Position numbers and translations under genes: made by a program. The notes beneath the pieces are model-generated. The model was not told where the DNA came from. It made no database searches and saw nothing but the letters and a program-made list of their open reading frames with translations. A stretch of 64,000 nt of DNA from Actinoallomurus liliacearum (GTDB taxonomy: Bacteria > Actinomycetota > Actinomycetes > Streptosporangiales > Streptosporangiaceae), in assembly GCF_039542035.1 (NCBI RefSeq), contig NZ_BAABHJ010000005.1, forward strand, positions 620,001 through 684,000, given 5' to 3'. Positions within the stretch are counted from its first letter, which is position 1; each line of letters opens with the position of its first letter. Positions 23,455 through 33,069 of the stretch are shown one piece after another.

Positions 23455-24084
23455 TCAGCCGGTCGCCAGGTGGGCGGTGACGAAGTCCAGGACCTCGGGG
23501 GACGCCTTCGGCAGTGAGCCGCTGTCGAACGGCGGTCGCGGGTCGTACTCGGTCCACAGCTGGATCGCCTGCGCGGCGACGTCGCCGCCGATGTGGGCGG
23601 CCAGGGTCAGCGCCATGTCGATGCCGGCCGAGACGCCCGCCGCCGTCACCACGTTGCCGGCCGTCACGACGCGTTCGGGGACGTATGTCGCGCCGGTGGC
23701 CTCGAGCTCCTTCCGCACGGCCCAGTGCGTGGTCGCCCGCAGGCCGTCGAGCAGCCCGGCGGCGCCGAGGATCAGCGAGCCGGAGCACACGGAGGTGGTC
23801 CATCGGGTCGTGGGATGCACGCGCCGGACCCAGTCGACGTACCGCCGGTCACCGAGCACGACGTCGCGGGTGCCCGGCCCGCCCGGCACGAGGAGGACGT
23901 CGCATCGGTCGATGTCGTCGAACGCGGCGTCGGCCACGACCGTGAGCGCCCCGTCCGTACGGACAGGGCCGCGTTCGGCCGCCGCGAACACCGTCGTGAC
24001 GCCCGGCAGGCGCGACAGCACCTCGTACGGCCCGACGGCGTCGAGCGGGGTGAATCCTTCGTACAGCGCGAACACGATCCGCAT
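23455..24084 (-). CDS. DJ-1/PfpI-family protein
   Basis: 209 residues from ATG 24084, with GAGGAG upstream. The single DJ-1/PfpI domain has MRIVFALYEGFTPLDAVGPYEV at the start, a 'LLVPGGPGT' loop and the nucleophile-elbow cysteine in TTSVCSGSLILGAAGLL. Related proteins include isonitrile hydratase and glyoxalase III types. The stop-start distance to the upstream regulator is 11 bp, so they form an operon. The regulator contains a paralogous domain. Confidence 0.82.
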   Translation of the reverse strand: MRIVFALYEGFTPLDAVGPYEVLSRLPGVTTVFAAAERGPVRTDGALTVVADAAFDDIDRCDVLLVPGGPGTRDVVLGDRRYVDWVRRVHPTTRWTTSVCSGSLILGAAGLLDGLRATTHWAVRKELEATGATYVPERVVTAGNVVTAAGVSAGIDMALTLAAHIGGDVAAQAIQLWTEYDPRPPFDSGSLPKASPEVLDFVTAHLATG

Positions 24085-24095
24085 GGGAATGCTCC

Positions 24096-25037
24096 TCATC
24101 GGGATGCCACGGATGAACGGAACCGGCGGCGGTAGTCGCCGGGGGTGACGGACACGGTCCGCTTGAAACTGCGGTGCATGGTCTCGGGAGTGCCGAAGCC
24201 GCACTCGCGGGCGATGACGTCGAGCGGGCGGGCGGTCGTCTCCAGCAGCCGGCGGGCCGCCTCGACCCGCACCGACTCGACGTACGACCCCGGAGTCACG
24301 CCGACGTCGTCGCGGAACACGCGGGCGAAGTGCCGTGGGCTCAGCCCCGTCCGGGCGGCGAGGGCCTCCACGGACAGGTCCGCGGTCAGATGGTCGGCGA
24401 TCCACCGCTGCAGTTCCCGCATGCCGGGCCGGTCCGGCCGCTGCGCGGCCAGTTGCGCGCTGAACTGCGCCTGTCCGCCCGGCCGCTGCACGAACACGAC
24501 CAGCTGCCGGGCGACCGCCCGGGCGGCCGCGGCGCCGCAGTCGTCCTCGACCATCGCGAGCGCCAGGTCGATCCCCGCGGTCACGCCCGCCGAGGTCCAG
24601 ACCGGATCGTCCCGTACGAAGATCGGATCCGGATCGATCTCCACCGAGGGGAACCGCTCGGCCAGCAGGCGGCAGGCGGACCAGTGCGTGGTCGCCCGCC
24701 GGCCGTCGAGCAGCCCGGCCCGCGCGAGCAGGAACGCGCCGCTGCACACCGAGCCGACGCGGCGGGCGCGTCGCGCGGTGGCCGAGATCCACGCGATCGT
24801 CCGCTCGTCGTGGATGGCCTCCGCCGTGCCGGGACCGCCGACCACGATGAGGGTGTCGACGGGGTCGTCGTGGAAGGCGCGATGGGGGAGGACCGCCAGG
24901 CCGCTGGACGACTCGACCGGCGTACGTTCGGCGGCGACGACCTCGGTGGTGTAGCCGCCGGCCAGGTCGAAGACCTCCAGGGGGCCGGTGAGGTCCAGCG
25001 ACTGGAAGCCGGGGTGGACGAGGAACGTGATCCGCAC
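24096..25037 (-). CDS. GlxA-type AraC regulator with DJ-1/PfpI sensor domain
   Basis: 313 residues from GTG 25037. The N-terminal DJ-1/PfpI-like domain (VRITFLVHPGFQSLDLTGPLEV; RVGSVCSGAFLLARAGLLDG) is followed by a C-terminal AraC helix-turn-helix pair: LSVEALAARTGLSPRHFARVF and 'PLDVIARECGFGTPETMHRSFKRTV'. Regulators of this kind usually control the adjacent DJ-1 gene, here the very next gene. The ligand is unknown. Confidence 0.87.
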   Translation of the reverse strand: MRITFLVHPGFQSLDLTGPLEVFDLAGGYTTEVVAAERTPVESSSGLAVLPHRAFHDDPVDTLIVVGGPGTAEAIHDERTIAWISATARRARRVGSVCSGAFLLARAGLLDGRRATTHWSACRLLAERFPSVEIDPDPIFVRDDPVWTSAGVTAGIDLALAMVEDDCGAAAARAVARQLVVFVQRPGGQAQFSAQLAAQRPDRPGMRELQRWIADHLTADLSVEALAARTGLSPRHFARVFRDDVGVTPGSYVESVRVEAARRLLETTARPLDVIARECGFGTPETMHRSFKRTVSVTPGDYRRRFRSSVASR

Positions 25038-25143
25038 GTCCTCAGCGTCGCCGCCCCGGTGACGTGTCCGCAATGACGCGGATATGACGATTTCAGCCAT
25101 CGTCCGTCGGTGGACCGGCAGGGATCCGCCGGTCCACCGCCCC

Positions 25144-26100
25144 TCAGAAGTCGAACAGGACGCTGATGCTCTCCCGGCGGTGGATGCGGGCGATCGCCTC
25201 GGCGAACAGTGGCGCGACCGAGACCTTCTGCACCTTCGGCGACAGCCGTACCGGCTGGTTCTCCACCGTGTCGGTCACGTAGAGCCGCGAGATCGGGCTG
25301 GAGTCCAGCCGCTCCATCGACTTGCTCGTGAACACTCCGTGCGTCACCGCCGCGCGCACACTCCGCGCGCCGTGCTCCATCACGGACTCCGCGACCTCGG
25401 TCAGCGTGCCGGCCGTGATCGTGAAGTCGTCGACGATCACCGCGTCCCGGCCGCGTACGTCACCGATCAGGTCGACGACCCGCGCCGTCTCGCTGTGGTC
25501 GACGCGCTCCTTGTCGGCGATGGCGAGCGGCGCGCCGAGCCGCCTGGCGTACTTCCGGGCCTGCTTGGCGAACCCCGCGTCCGGCGACACGACGACGAGG
25601 TCGCCCGAGTCACCGATGGCCTCGGCGAGCAGGGGAAGGGCGTACAGGTCGTCGACCGGCCGGGTGAAGAACCCCTGGATCTGCGGCGCGTGCAGGTCCA
25701 TCGTGACGACCCGGTCGGCCCCGGCCACCTCGATCGACTGCGCGCACACCCGGGCACGGATCGACACCCGCGGCTCGTCCTTCTTGTCGGCCTTGGCGTA
25801 GCTGAAGTAGGGCATCAGCACGGTCACCGACGCGGCGCTGGCCCGCTTGAACGCGTCGATCCAGAACAGCAGCTCGACGAAGTTGTCGTTGGCGGGGAAC
25901 ACCGTGGACTGCACCAGGTGCACGTGCCGGCCCCGGACGTTCTGGTTGACCTTCACGAACAGGTTGCCGTCGGAGAAACGGATCACCTCCCCGCGACCCG
26001 GCTTCACGCCCAGGTGGTCGCAGATCGCGGCGGTCAGCCGCGGACTGCCCGTTCCGCCGAACACCAGCAGCTCTTCGAAGTCGGAACCGGTCACCAGCAT
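25144..26100 (-). CDS. prs: Ribose-phosphate pyrophosphokinase (PRPP synthetase)
   Basis: 318 residues. It makes PRPP from ribose-5-phosphate and ATP. Visible motifs are 'RFSDGNLFVKVNQNVRGRHV' near the N-terminus, the catalytic flexible-loop region LMPYFSYAKADKKDEPR, the metal-binding VTMDLHAPQIQGFF and the PRPP-binding AVIVDDFTITAGTL. The two copies of the PRTase fold are full length. The sequence deviates from housekeeping Prs at several spots (KADKKDEPR where KxDRKxxxR is usual), so it may be a second or specialised copy; this is inference. Confidence 0.85.
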   Translation of the reverse strand: MLVTGSDFEELLVFGGTGSPRLTAAICDHLGVKPGRGEVIRFSDGNLFVKVNQNVRGRHVHLVQSTVFPANDNFVELLFWIDAFKRASAASVTVLMPYFSYAKADKKDEPRVSIRARVCAQSIEVAGADRVVTMDLHAPQIQGFFTRPVDDLYALPLLAEAIGDSGDLVVVSPDAGFAKQARKYARRLGAPLAIADKERVDHSETARVVDLIGDVRGRDAVIVDDFTITAGTLTEVAESVMEHGARSVRAAVTHGVFTSKSMERLDSSPISRLYVTDTVENQPVRLSPKVQKVSVAPLFAEAIARIHRRESISVLFDF

Positions 26101-26173
26101 CGCCTCCCGCGCCGTCCGCCACGATCATCCCCGGAACGGCCGTCTTCGTCACTATCGATCTGCCGTGACCCGG

Positions 26174-26833
26174 TCACCGGCCGGACGGCTGTACGAGACC
26201 GTTCTCCCAGGCCCACGCGGCGATCTGCACCCGGTTACGGACGCCGAGCTTCGACTGGACGCTGGCCAGGTGGCTCTTGACCGTGCTGACCGAGATGAAG
26301 AGCTCCGCGCCGATCTCCTGGTTCGTACGGCCCCGGGCGATGGCCCGGATGACCTCGGTCTCCCGTACGGACAGCGGTACCGCCGGAGGCGCGGTGGGAG
26401 TCCTGGCGGGCGCCAGGTGCCTGAGCAGCCGTACGGTGACCGACGGGGAGATCAGGACGTCGCCGGTGCTCGCGGCGCGTACGGCCTCGACGAGCAGGGC
26501 CGGGCCGGCGTCCTTGAGGATGAAGCCGACGGCGCCCGCGCGCAGCGCTCCGTAGACGTACTCGTCGAGGTCGAAGGTGGTCACGATGACGACCCGGAGC
26601 GGATCGGGAACGCTCGGGCCGGCCAGGACACGGGTGACCTCGATGCCGTCGAGGCCCGGCATCCGGATGTCGACCAGGCACACGTCGGGCCGCAGCCGCC
26701 GGGCCAGGGCGACGGCCTCGGCACCGTCGGCGGCCTCGGCGACGACGCTGATGTCCGGCCGATCCTCCAGGATGAGCCGGAGCCCGCCGCGGACCATCGC
26801 CTGGTCGTCGGCGATCAGCACCCGGGTGGTCAT
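26174..26833 (-). CDS. NarL/LuxR-family response regulator
   Basis: 219 residues. The receiver domain has the acidic pocket (VLIADDQAMVRGG), the phospho-acceptor Asp in VCLVDIRMPGLDG and a conserved Lys (FILKDAGP). A C-terminal LuxR helix-turn-helix follows (LSVRETEVIRAIARGRTNQEIG, VSTVKSHLASV). It overlaps the kinase gene by 4 bp, forming one operon, and is divergent from the ABC transporter it probably controls. Confidence 0.9.
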   Translation of the reverse strand: MTTRVLIADDQAMVRGGLRLILEDRPDISVVAEAADGAEAVALARRLRPDVCLVDIRMPGLDGIEVTRVLAGPSVPDPLRVVIVTTFDLDEYVYGALRAGAVGFILKDAGPALLVEAVRAASTGDVLISPSVTVRLLRHLAPARTPTAPPAVPLSVRETEVIRAIARGRTNQEIGAELFISVSTVKSHLASVQSKLGVRNRVQIAAWAWENGLVQPSGR

Positions 26834-27990
26834 GGGCGGCTCGAGGCGGGCAGGGTGGCGCGCACCGACCAGCCGGCCCTGGGGCGCGGACCGGCGGCGA
26901 GGGTTCCGCCGAGGGCCTCGACGCGTTCGCGCATTCCGACGAGACCGTACCCGCCGGAGTGGGGGAAGTGCGGCGAACCGGCCGGGGCGGCGTCGTCGGT
27001 GACCTCGACGGTGATGTCACGCCGGTCGTGGGCGAGGGCCACGGTGACCTCCTGGGCGTCGGAGGCGTATCGCGTGATGTTGGTGAGCGACTCCTGGACG
27101 ACCCGGTAGACGGTCGCGGTCACCTCCGGCGGCCACGCGGGGTCCGGTGGTCCGTCGGGCAGGTCCAGCCGTACGGCCGGGCCGCGCCGGGCGAAACGCT
27201 CGACCAGCTCGGCCAGCGCCTCGGGCCCGCGGGCCGGCCCACCCGCGTCGTCGGCGTCCCGGAGCAGGCCGATGACCTGGCGCATGGACGCGAGCGCCTC
27301 GGTGGCGGCGGCCTCGATGCCCGCCAGCGTCTCGTCGAGGTTCCCGGCGTTCCGGCGGGCGGCGATGCGGGCACCCTGCGCCTGGAGCACGATGCCGGTG
27401 ATGTGGTGGGCCGCCGAATCGTGCAGTTCCCTGGCCAGTTCCAGGCGCTCGCCCCGACGTACGGCCTCGATGGCGGCCTCCCGGCGGGCGTCGAGGCGGC
27501 GCAGCACCAGCCCGGCCCCCACGGCGGCGACCCATCCCTGCGCCATGATCCAGGTCGCGGAGTAGGAGACCGGAGCGCCGGTGGCCAGGAAGTGGGAGTA
27601 CCGCTCGAGGCTGCCGGCCACCACAACCGCCCCGCCGGCCGCGACGGCCGCCGCCGTACGGACCGGCAGCACCCTGACCGCCGCGGCGATGAGCACGGAC
27701 AGGGCGAGGATCGCGGCACCGGCCGGCTCGCCGGACAGGCCCCAGCGCCAGGCGACCGCTTCGGCCACCCCGGCGACGGCGAGACCGGTCGCCGCGGCCC
27801 ACGTGCGGGAACGCTCCCGCAGCAGGGCGGCGGCCGAGACCACCGCCCCGACGGCGAGGGTGAGCGCCCAGTCGCCGTGCCGGTCCATGAGGGTGTGGAT
27901 CTCATAGCCCAGCGTCGCCGCGAACGCGAGGCCGAGCCCGGCGTTCACGGCCGTCCGGGGCCGCTCCACCAGGCGATCCAGCAGGTCCAT
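26830..27990 (-). CDS. Sensor histidine kinase (NarL-type, HisKA_3)
   Basis: 386 residues from ATG 27990. Several membrane helices occupy the first ~190 residues. The dimerisation/phospho-acceptor helix ELARELHDSAAHHITG carries the His, and a HATPase domain follows ('VYRVVQESLTNITRYA', 'GGYGLVGMRERVEALGG'). It lacks a large extracellular domain, so it probably senses a membrane event. The neighbouring divergent ABC transporter suggests a sensor-exporter detoxification module. Confidence 0.88.
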   Translation of the reverse strand: MDLLDRLVERPRTAVNAGLGLAFAATLGYEIHTLMDRHGDWALTLAVGAVVSAAALLRERSRTWAAATGLAVAGVAEAVAWRWGLSGEPAGAAILALSVLIAAAVRVLPVRTAAAVAAGGAVVVAGSLERYSHFLATGAPVSYSATWIMAQGWVAAVGAGLVLRRLDARREAAIEAVRRGERLELARELHDSAAHHITGIVLQAQGARIAARRNAGNLDETLAGIEAAATEALASMRQVIGLLRDADDAGGPARGPEALAELVERFARRGPAVRLDLPDGPPDPAWPPEVTATVYRVVQESLTNITRYASDAQEVTVALAHDRRDITVEVTDDAAPAGSPHFPHSGGYGLVGMRERVEALGGTLAAGPRPRAGWSVRATLPASSRP

Positions 27991-28131
27991 GCCGCCCAGG
28001 CTACGGATTCGCCGCCGTCGCCGAATCAGCCGAAAGTACGACCGGTTCGGCCGGAACCGTACTTCCGGCCGGTACACGCGCCGAGCAGAGGCCCGCACAG
28101 TGAACCGCATGCCATTCACGGAGAGAACGTC

Positions 28132-29007
28132 ATGAGTGTCGTCCTGCGGGCCCAGGGACTGGGCAAGAGATACCGGCGGCGCTGGGCGTTGTCGGACTGC
28201 ACCCTCGAGGTCCCGGCCGGGCGGGTCGTCGGACTGGTCGGCCCGAACGGGGCCGGCAAGTCGACGCTGCTGGGCCTGGCCGCCGGCCTGCTGACGCCGA
28301 CCTCGGGCACGATCGAGGTGTGCGGCGAACGCCCCGCCGCCGGGTCGGCACAGCTGGCCAAGGTCGGCTTCGTCGCCCAGGACACGCCGACCTACGCCCG
28401 GCTGACCGTCGCGGAGCACCTCAAGCTCGGCTCCCGGCTGAGCCCGGGCTGGGACATGCGGCTGGCGACCGAGCGGGTGCGGCGGCTCGGCCTGCCCCCC
28501 GACCAGCGGGCCGGGAACCTGTCCGGCGGCCAGCGCGCCCAGCTCGCCCTGACCCTCGCGCTCGCCAAGCGACCCCGGCTGCTGATCCTCGACGAGCCGG
28601 TCGCCGCCCTCGACCCGCTCGCCCGGAACGAGTTCCTCCGGGAACTTGGCGACGCCACCGCCGACCGGGAGATCAGCGTCGTGCACTCCTCCCACCTGGT
28701 GTCCGACGTCGAACGGGTCTGTGACCACCTCATCGTGCTCGTCGGCTCCCGCGTGCGGATCGCCGGCGACGTCCGCGAGCTGCTGGCCGCACACCACCTG
28801 ATCAGCGCGCCGCACTTCGACCCCGCCGGACTCCCCCCGGGCGTGCACGCCGTCTCGGCCGACCGCACCGGCCGGGGGACCACCCTGCTCGTCCGCGCCG
28901 ACGGCCCGATCGACGGCCACGGGTGGACGGTCGCCCCGGTCGGCCTCGAGGAACTCGTCCTCGCCTACATGAGCGGGTCCACCCCGGTGCTGGAGGGACA
29001 GCGATGA
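28132..29007 (+). CDS. ABC transporter ATP-binding protein
   Basis: 291 residues from ATG 28132. Walker A GPNGAGKST, Q-loop VGFVAQDTPTY, signature LSGGQRAQLAL, Walker B LLILDEPVAALDP and H-loop VHSSHLVSD are all intact. A ~70-residue C-terminal extension follows the ATPase fold. The ATG of the permease gene overlaps the end of this gene by 4 bp, so the two form one transporter. It is divergent from the two-component operon across 141 bp. Confidence 0.9.
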   Translation: MSVVLRAQGLGKRYRRRWALSDCTLEVPAGRVVGLVGPNGAGKSTLLGLAAGLLTPTSGTIEVCGERPAAGSAQLAKVGFVAQDTPTYARLTVAEHLKLGSRLSPGWDMRLATERVRRLGLPPDQRAGNLSGGQRAQLALTLALAKRPRLLILDEPVAALDPLARNEFLRELGDATADREISVVHSSHLVSDVERVCDHLIVLVGSRVRIAGDVRELLAAHHLISAPHFDPAGLPPGVHAVSADRTGRGTTLLVRADGPIDGHGWTVAPVGLEELVLAYMSGSTPVLEGQR

Positions 29008-29999
29008 TCTGGCTCGCCTGGCGGCAGCTCCGTACGCAGGCGGTCGTGGTGTTCGGCGCGATCGCCGTCCTCGCCGTCCTCCTCGCGGCCACCGGCCCCC
29101 GGCTCGCCCACCTGTACCACGTCCACGGGAGGGCGTTCCTCGACGACCTGGGCAGCACAGAGAGCAGCCTGTACCTCATCGGCACCTTCGCCGTGCTCTT
29201 CACGCCCGCCCTCATCGGCACGTTCTGGGGCGCTCCGCTGGTCACCCGGGAGCTGGACGCCGGAACGCACCGGCTGGCCTGGACTCTGACCACCCGCACC
29301 CGCTGGCTGGTCGTCAAGCTCGGGGTCGTCGGCCTCGTCGCGATCGCCGCCACCGGACTGCTCAGCCTCGCGGTGACCTGGTGGAACGGCCCGATCGACG
29401 CGGCCATCGCCGAGAACAGCGGCGCTCCCGGCCACGGAGTCTTCCTGCTCCCGCGCATGCAGGCCCTGGTCTTCGACACGCGCGGGATCGCCCCCCTCGG
29501 CTACGCCGCGTTCGCCTTCGTCCTCGGCGTCACCATCGGCGTCGTCGTCCGGCGGACCCTGCCCGCGATGGCGCTCCTCCTCGCCCTCTTCACCGTCGTC
29601 CAGGTCACGATGGCGGTGGGAGTCCGGTCGCACCTGCTGCCCCCGGAACACGTCACCACCAAGATCACCTCGGCGAACCTCACCCTGATCGACTTCACCG
29701 GGCACCTCACGGTGAAGGTCGACGAGCCCGGTGCCTGGATCGTCTCCCAGCACACCGTCAACGCCGCCGGCCGGGTGGTCGCCCCGCCCTCCTGGGTGGA
29801 GCAGTGCCCGCTGGAGAACCGGCAGGGGTCCCAGGCCTGCTTCGACCGGCTCTCCGACCTCGGCTACCGGCAACTGGTCAGCTACCACCCCGCCGGCCGT
29901 TTCTGGGCCTTCCAGTGTGAAGAGGCGGCGATCTACCTGGTCGTCGCGCTCTCCCTGGCCGGATTCTGCGTCTGGTGGATCCGCCGGCGCCTGTCCTGA
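29004..29999 (+). CDS. ABC transporter permease
   Basis: 331 residues. Six hydrophobic helices: one after MIWLAWRQLRTQ, a pair around 'LYLIGTFAVLFTPALIGTFWGAP', others near 'LGVVGLVAIAATGLLSLAV' and 'ALLLALFTVVQVTMAVG', and a last one before the C-terminus. A ~110-residue extracellular loop with two or three cysteines precedes the last helix. It is an ABC-2-like exporter subunit partnered with the upstream ATPase. Confidence 0.82.
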   Translation: MIWLAWRQLRTQAVVVFGAIAVLAVLLAATGPRLAHLYHVHGRAFLDDLGSTESSLYLIGTFAVLFTPALIGTFWGAPLVTRELDAGTHRLAWTLTTRTRWLVVKLGVVGLVAIAATGLLSLAVTWWNGPIDAAIAENSGAPGHGVFLLPRMQALVFDTRGIAPLGYAAFAFVLGVTIGVVVRRTLPAMALLLALFTVVQVTMAVGVRSHLLPPEHVTTKITSANLTLIDFTGHLTVKVDEPGAWIVSQHTVNAAGRVVAPPSWVEQCPLENRQGSQACFDRLSDLGYRQLVSYHPAGRFWAFQCEEAAIYLVVALSLAGFCVWWIRRRLS

Positions 30000-30032
30000 C
30001 CGCTCCTCGCCCGGTGAAAGGACTCCCTGGAA

Positions 30033-31637
30033 ATGCGGACCAACCGTCTTCTCGGGCCTGGCACGGTCGGTGCCAGGCTTCTCCGACCCGCCACCGCCGT
30101 ATGGGCGGCCGGCCTGCTCGCCGCCGTCGCCGTTCCCGCCGTGCTTTCGCAGTCGGGCGACCGGGCGGCGGCGACGGCCGCCGCGTCGGAGTCGCGGACG
30201 ACGCCGGTGCTGCGGTGGCGATCCTGCGACGGGGACTTCGAGTGCGCGACCGCGCGGCTGCCCCTGGACCACCAGAACCCAGGCGGGCGGACCGTCAGTG
30301 TCGCCGTGATGCGGCACCGGGCGACCGACACCGCGCACCGCATCGGCTCGCTGTTCGTCAACGGCGGCGGCCCGGGCCCGCAGCTCGCGGGCTTCACGGC
30401 CGCCTACGGGCGGGTGCCGGCGGCCTGGAGAGCTCGGTACGACATCGTCGACTTCGATCCCCGAGGGTTCGGCCAGAGCACCGCGGTGCGCTGCTTCCCC
30501 ACCGCCGACGCGGAGAGCGCGTTCCTGGCCGGCGCGCCCATCGGCTTCCCCGTCGGGGCCCGGGAGACATCGGCCTGGGTCCGTACGTGGTCGCGCTTCA
30601 CCGCGCGCTGCGCGAAGCCGGGTGACGCCCTCCTCCAGCACGTCAGCACCGCCGACGTGGCCCGTGACATGGACCTGCTCCGCCAGGCCGTCGGCGATCC
30701 CACGCTGAACTACGTGGGTCTGTCCTACGGCACCCTGCTCGGCACCACGTACGCCAACCTGTTCCCCTCCAAGGTCGGGCGGATGGCCCTGGACGGCGTC
30801 GTCGACCCGGCCGCGTGGACCGACGGGAAGGACGGGCTGCCGAGCTTCGTACGCGAGGGCAACGACCAGGCCTCCGCCGCGGTCCTCCGGGACTTCCTGG
30901 GCCTGTGCGGCAAGGCGGCCGTGAGCGCCTGCGCCTTCTCCGCGGGCACCCCGGCGGCGACCCGCGCCAAATACGACACGCTGCTGCGCCGGCTCCGCCG
31001 TCATCCGGTGACCATGGGCACTCCGCCGGACACACAGACCTGCGGCTACGCCTGCGGAGTCCTCAGCGTCCCCCTGGGGAGCGTGGCCACGTGGCCGGAG
31101 GGGGCCGGCCTGCTCCAGCAGATGTGGGAGAAGACGTCCGGGCGGACCACCACCGCGGCGAAGCGGCAGGCCGGTGCCGGTGACCCCGCGCCGGAGACGT
31201 ACAGCGGCCGGGAACAGTACTTCGCCACAGTGTGCTCCGACAGTCCGAACCCGAGCGATCCGCGGGCCTACGAGACGGCGGCACGACTGGCCTACGCCAG
31301 GTCGGGGCCCTCGGCCCTGGACTCGGCCTGGGCGACGGAACCGTGCGCGGGATGGCCACTGGGCAAGAGTCGCTACACCGGGCCGTGGAACCGGCGTACG
31401 GCCAACCCCATCCTCCTGCTCAACAACACCGAGGACCCGGCCACCTCCTACCGACAGGCGGTCACCGTGTCCCGGACGCTGGCCCGCGCGCGCCTCCTGA
31501 CGGTCGAGGGGTACGGCCACACGGTCTTCTCGAATCCCAGCTCGTGCGCCATGGATCACGAGACCCGCTACCTGCTGACGGGAGTCCTGCCGTCGGCCGG
31601 CGCCGTCTGCAAGCAGGACACCGCCCCGTTCTCCTGA
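30033..31637 (+). CDS. Secreted alpha/beta hydrolase, tripeptidyl-aminopeptidase-like
   Basis: 534 residues. An N-terminal hydrophobic segment (about residues 20-40) acts as signal or anchor. The catalytic domain has an oxyanion region LFVNGGGPGPQ, the nucleophile elbow GLSYGT (LNYVGLSYGTLLGT) and a C-terminal TAP-like domain ending with NPILLLNNTEDPATSY (Asp) and VEGYGHTVF (His). This is the Streptomyces tripeptidyl aminopeptidase/proline iminopeptidase-like family (S33). Several cysteines suggest an extracytoplasmic enzyme. It starts 33 bp after the permease gene. Confidence 0.85.
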   Translation: MRTNRLLGPGTVGARLLRPATAVWAAGLLAAVAVPAVLSQSGDRAAATAAASESRTTPVLRWRSCDGDFECATARLPLDHQNPGGRTVSVAVMRHRATDTAHRIGSLFVNGGGPGPQLAGFTAAYGRVPAAWRARYDIVDFDPRGFGQSTAVRCFPTADAESAFLAGAPIGFPVGARETSAWVRTWSRFTARCAKPGDALLQHVSTADVARDMDLLRQAVGDPTLNYVGLSYGTLLGTTYANLFPSKVGRMALDGVVDPAAWTDGKDGLPSFVREGNDQASAAVLRDFLGLCGKAAVSACAFSAGTPAATRAKYDTLLRRLRRHPVTMGTPPDTQTCGYACGVLSVPLGSVATWPEGAGLLQQMWEKTSGRTTTAAKRQAGAGDPAPETYSGREQYFATVCSDSPNPSDPRAYETAARLAYARSGPSALDSAWATEPCAGWPLGKSRYTGPWNRRTANPILLLNNTEDPATSYRQAVTVSRTLARARLLTVEGYGHTVFSNPSSCAMDHETRYLLTGVLPSAGAVCKQDTAPFS

Positions 31638-31735
31638 CCGCGAGGTGACGCCGAGGTGGTGCCGGGAGCAACGGGGGCGGGTGCTCCCGGCACCCACGCG
31701 TGTAAAACGCTCGGCCGGGTGGGGAGGAACCATCG

Positions 31736-32188
31736 ATGGACGTTCTGATCAGAGACGCTCTGGACGCCGACGCTCCCGTGACCGCCACACTGCTGACGCA
31801 GCTCGGCTATCCGTCGACCACGGAGCAGACCGCCGACCGGATCGCGAGATGGCGGTCGGACCCACTGAGCCGTGTCATCGTCGCGACGCTGAACGAGCGC
31901 GTGGTCGGCGTGCTCGCCTTCCACGCGATCCCCTTCTTCGAGCGCGACGGCAGCCGCGGGAGGGTGGTGTCCCTGGTGGTGGACGAGAACGCCCGCGGGC
32001 ACGGTGTCGGGGCCCGGCTGATGAGCTTCATCGAGGCGGAGGCACGCCGCCTCGGCTGCGAGGACCTCGAGCTCACCAGCAACCGGCGCCGCACCGGCGC
32101 GCACGCCTTCTACAAGCACCTCGGCTTCGAGGACGCGTGCCACCGCTCCGCCCGATTCGTCCGCCCGCTGAGCGAATCCCCGGGCTGA
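31736..32188 (+). CDS. GNAT-family N-acetyltransferase
   Basis: 150 residues. The acetyl-CoA-binding motif VVSLVVDENARGHGVGARLM (R/Q-x-x-G-x-G/A type) and a final 'HAFYKHLGFEDACHR' motif (YxxxGF) identify the GNAT fold. No substrate can be read from the sequence. Confidence 0.88.
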   Translation: MDVLIRDALDADAPVTATLLTQLGYPSTTEQTADRIARWRSDPLSRVIVATLNERVVGVLAFHAIPFFERDGSRGRVVSLVVDENARGHGVGARLMSFIEAEARRLGCEDLELTSNRRRTGAHAFYKHLGFEDACHRSARFVRPLSESPG

Positions 32189-32202
32189 CCCGGGAAGCCG
32201 GG

Positions 32203-33069
32203 TCAGCTGACGACGTCCTTGGTGCGGAAGCGGCGGACGGCCAGCGCGAGGAAGACGATGGCGTACGAGGCGGACAGGGCCGTGCCCTTGATCATGCCGG
32301 TCCACTCCAGGTGCGGCTGGAGGGCGTCGGTCCAGGCGAACGTCCAGTGCGTCGGCAGGAACTCCCGCCAGTGGCCGAGCGCCGTCACCGCGTCGATGAT
32401 GTTGCTGAGGATGACGAGGCCGACCGCGCCGCCGACCGCGCCGAGCGGCGAGTCGGTGGTGACCGAAAGCAGGAACGCCAGGGCGGCGACGACGAGCTCG
32501 GACGCCAGGATGTAGCCGACGATGATGAGCATCCGGGTGAGGGCCGTGCCGTTCGGCAGCGCGACGTCCCCGCCCGGCACCCGCAGGCGGGCCCAGCCGA
32601 AGACGTAGATCCCGGTGATCATCGCCATCGTGGGCAGGCTGACCACGGCCAGCGCGGCGTACGCGAGGGCCACGATCAGTTTCTGGCGCAGCAGCCGGAC
32701 GCGCGGCACCGGGGCGGCGAGCAGGTACCGCAGGGACGCCCAGCCCGCCTCGCTCGCCACCGTGTCGCCGCAGAACAGCGCCACCGCCACGACGAGCAGG
32801 AAGCCCGCGGATGCGAACAGCGTGAACGCCGTGAAGTTCAGCGCGCCCGCCGTCGCCACCGTGACGAGGCCGGGGGTGTTCGCGTCGTTCCCCGACGGCG
32901 AACCGCCGAGCTTGAAGGCGGCGGCGAGCACCCAGGGCAGCGCCAGCAGGACCACGAACGCGATCCAGGTGCGGCGCCGGCGCAACTGGCGGACCGCCTC
33001 CACGCGCAGCGGCAGGGTTCGACGCCGCCGGTACGTGGGATCCTCGGCCACCGGCCCTCCCCGAGTCAT
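32203..33069 (-). CDS. ABC-2-type permease, partner of the peptidase-ABC fusion
   Basis: 288 residues from ATG 33069. Six hydrophobic helices, beginning with 'TWIAFVVLLALPWVLAAAF' and ending with a basic RRFRTKDVVS tail. It overlaps the fusion gene by 4 bp (ATGA) and is translated with it, so it is the membrane subunit for that ATPase domain. Confidence 0.82.
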   Translation of the reverse strand: MTRGGPVAEDPTYRRRRTLPLRVEAVRQLRRRRTWIAFVVLLALPWVLAAAFKLGGSPSGNDANTPGLVTVATAGALNFTAFTLFASAGFLLVVAVALFCGDTVASEAGWASLRYLLAAPVPRVRLLRQKLIVALAYAALAVVSLPTMAMITGIYVFGWARLRVPGGDVALPNGTALTRMLIIVGYILASELVVAALAFLLSVTTDSPLGAVGGAVGLVILSNIIDAVTALGHWREFLPTHWTFAWTDALQPHLEWTGMIKGTALSASYAIVFLALAVRRFRTKDVVS

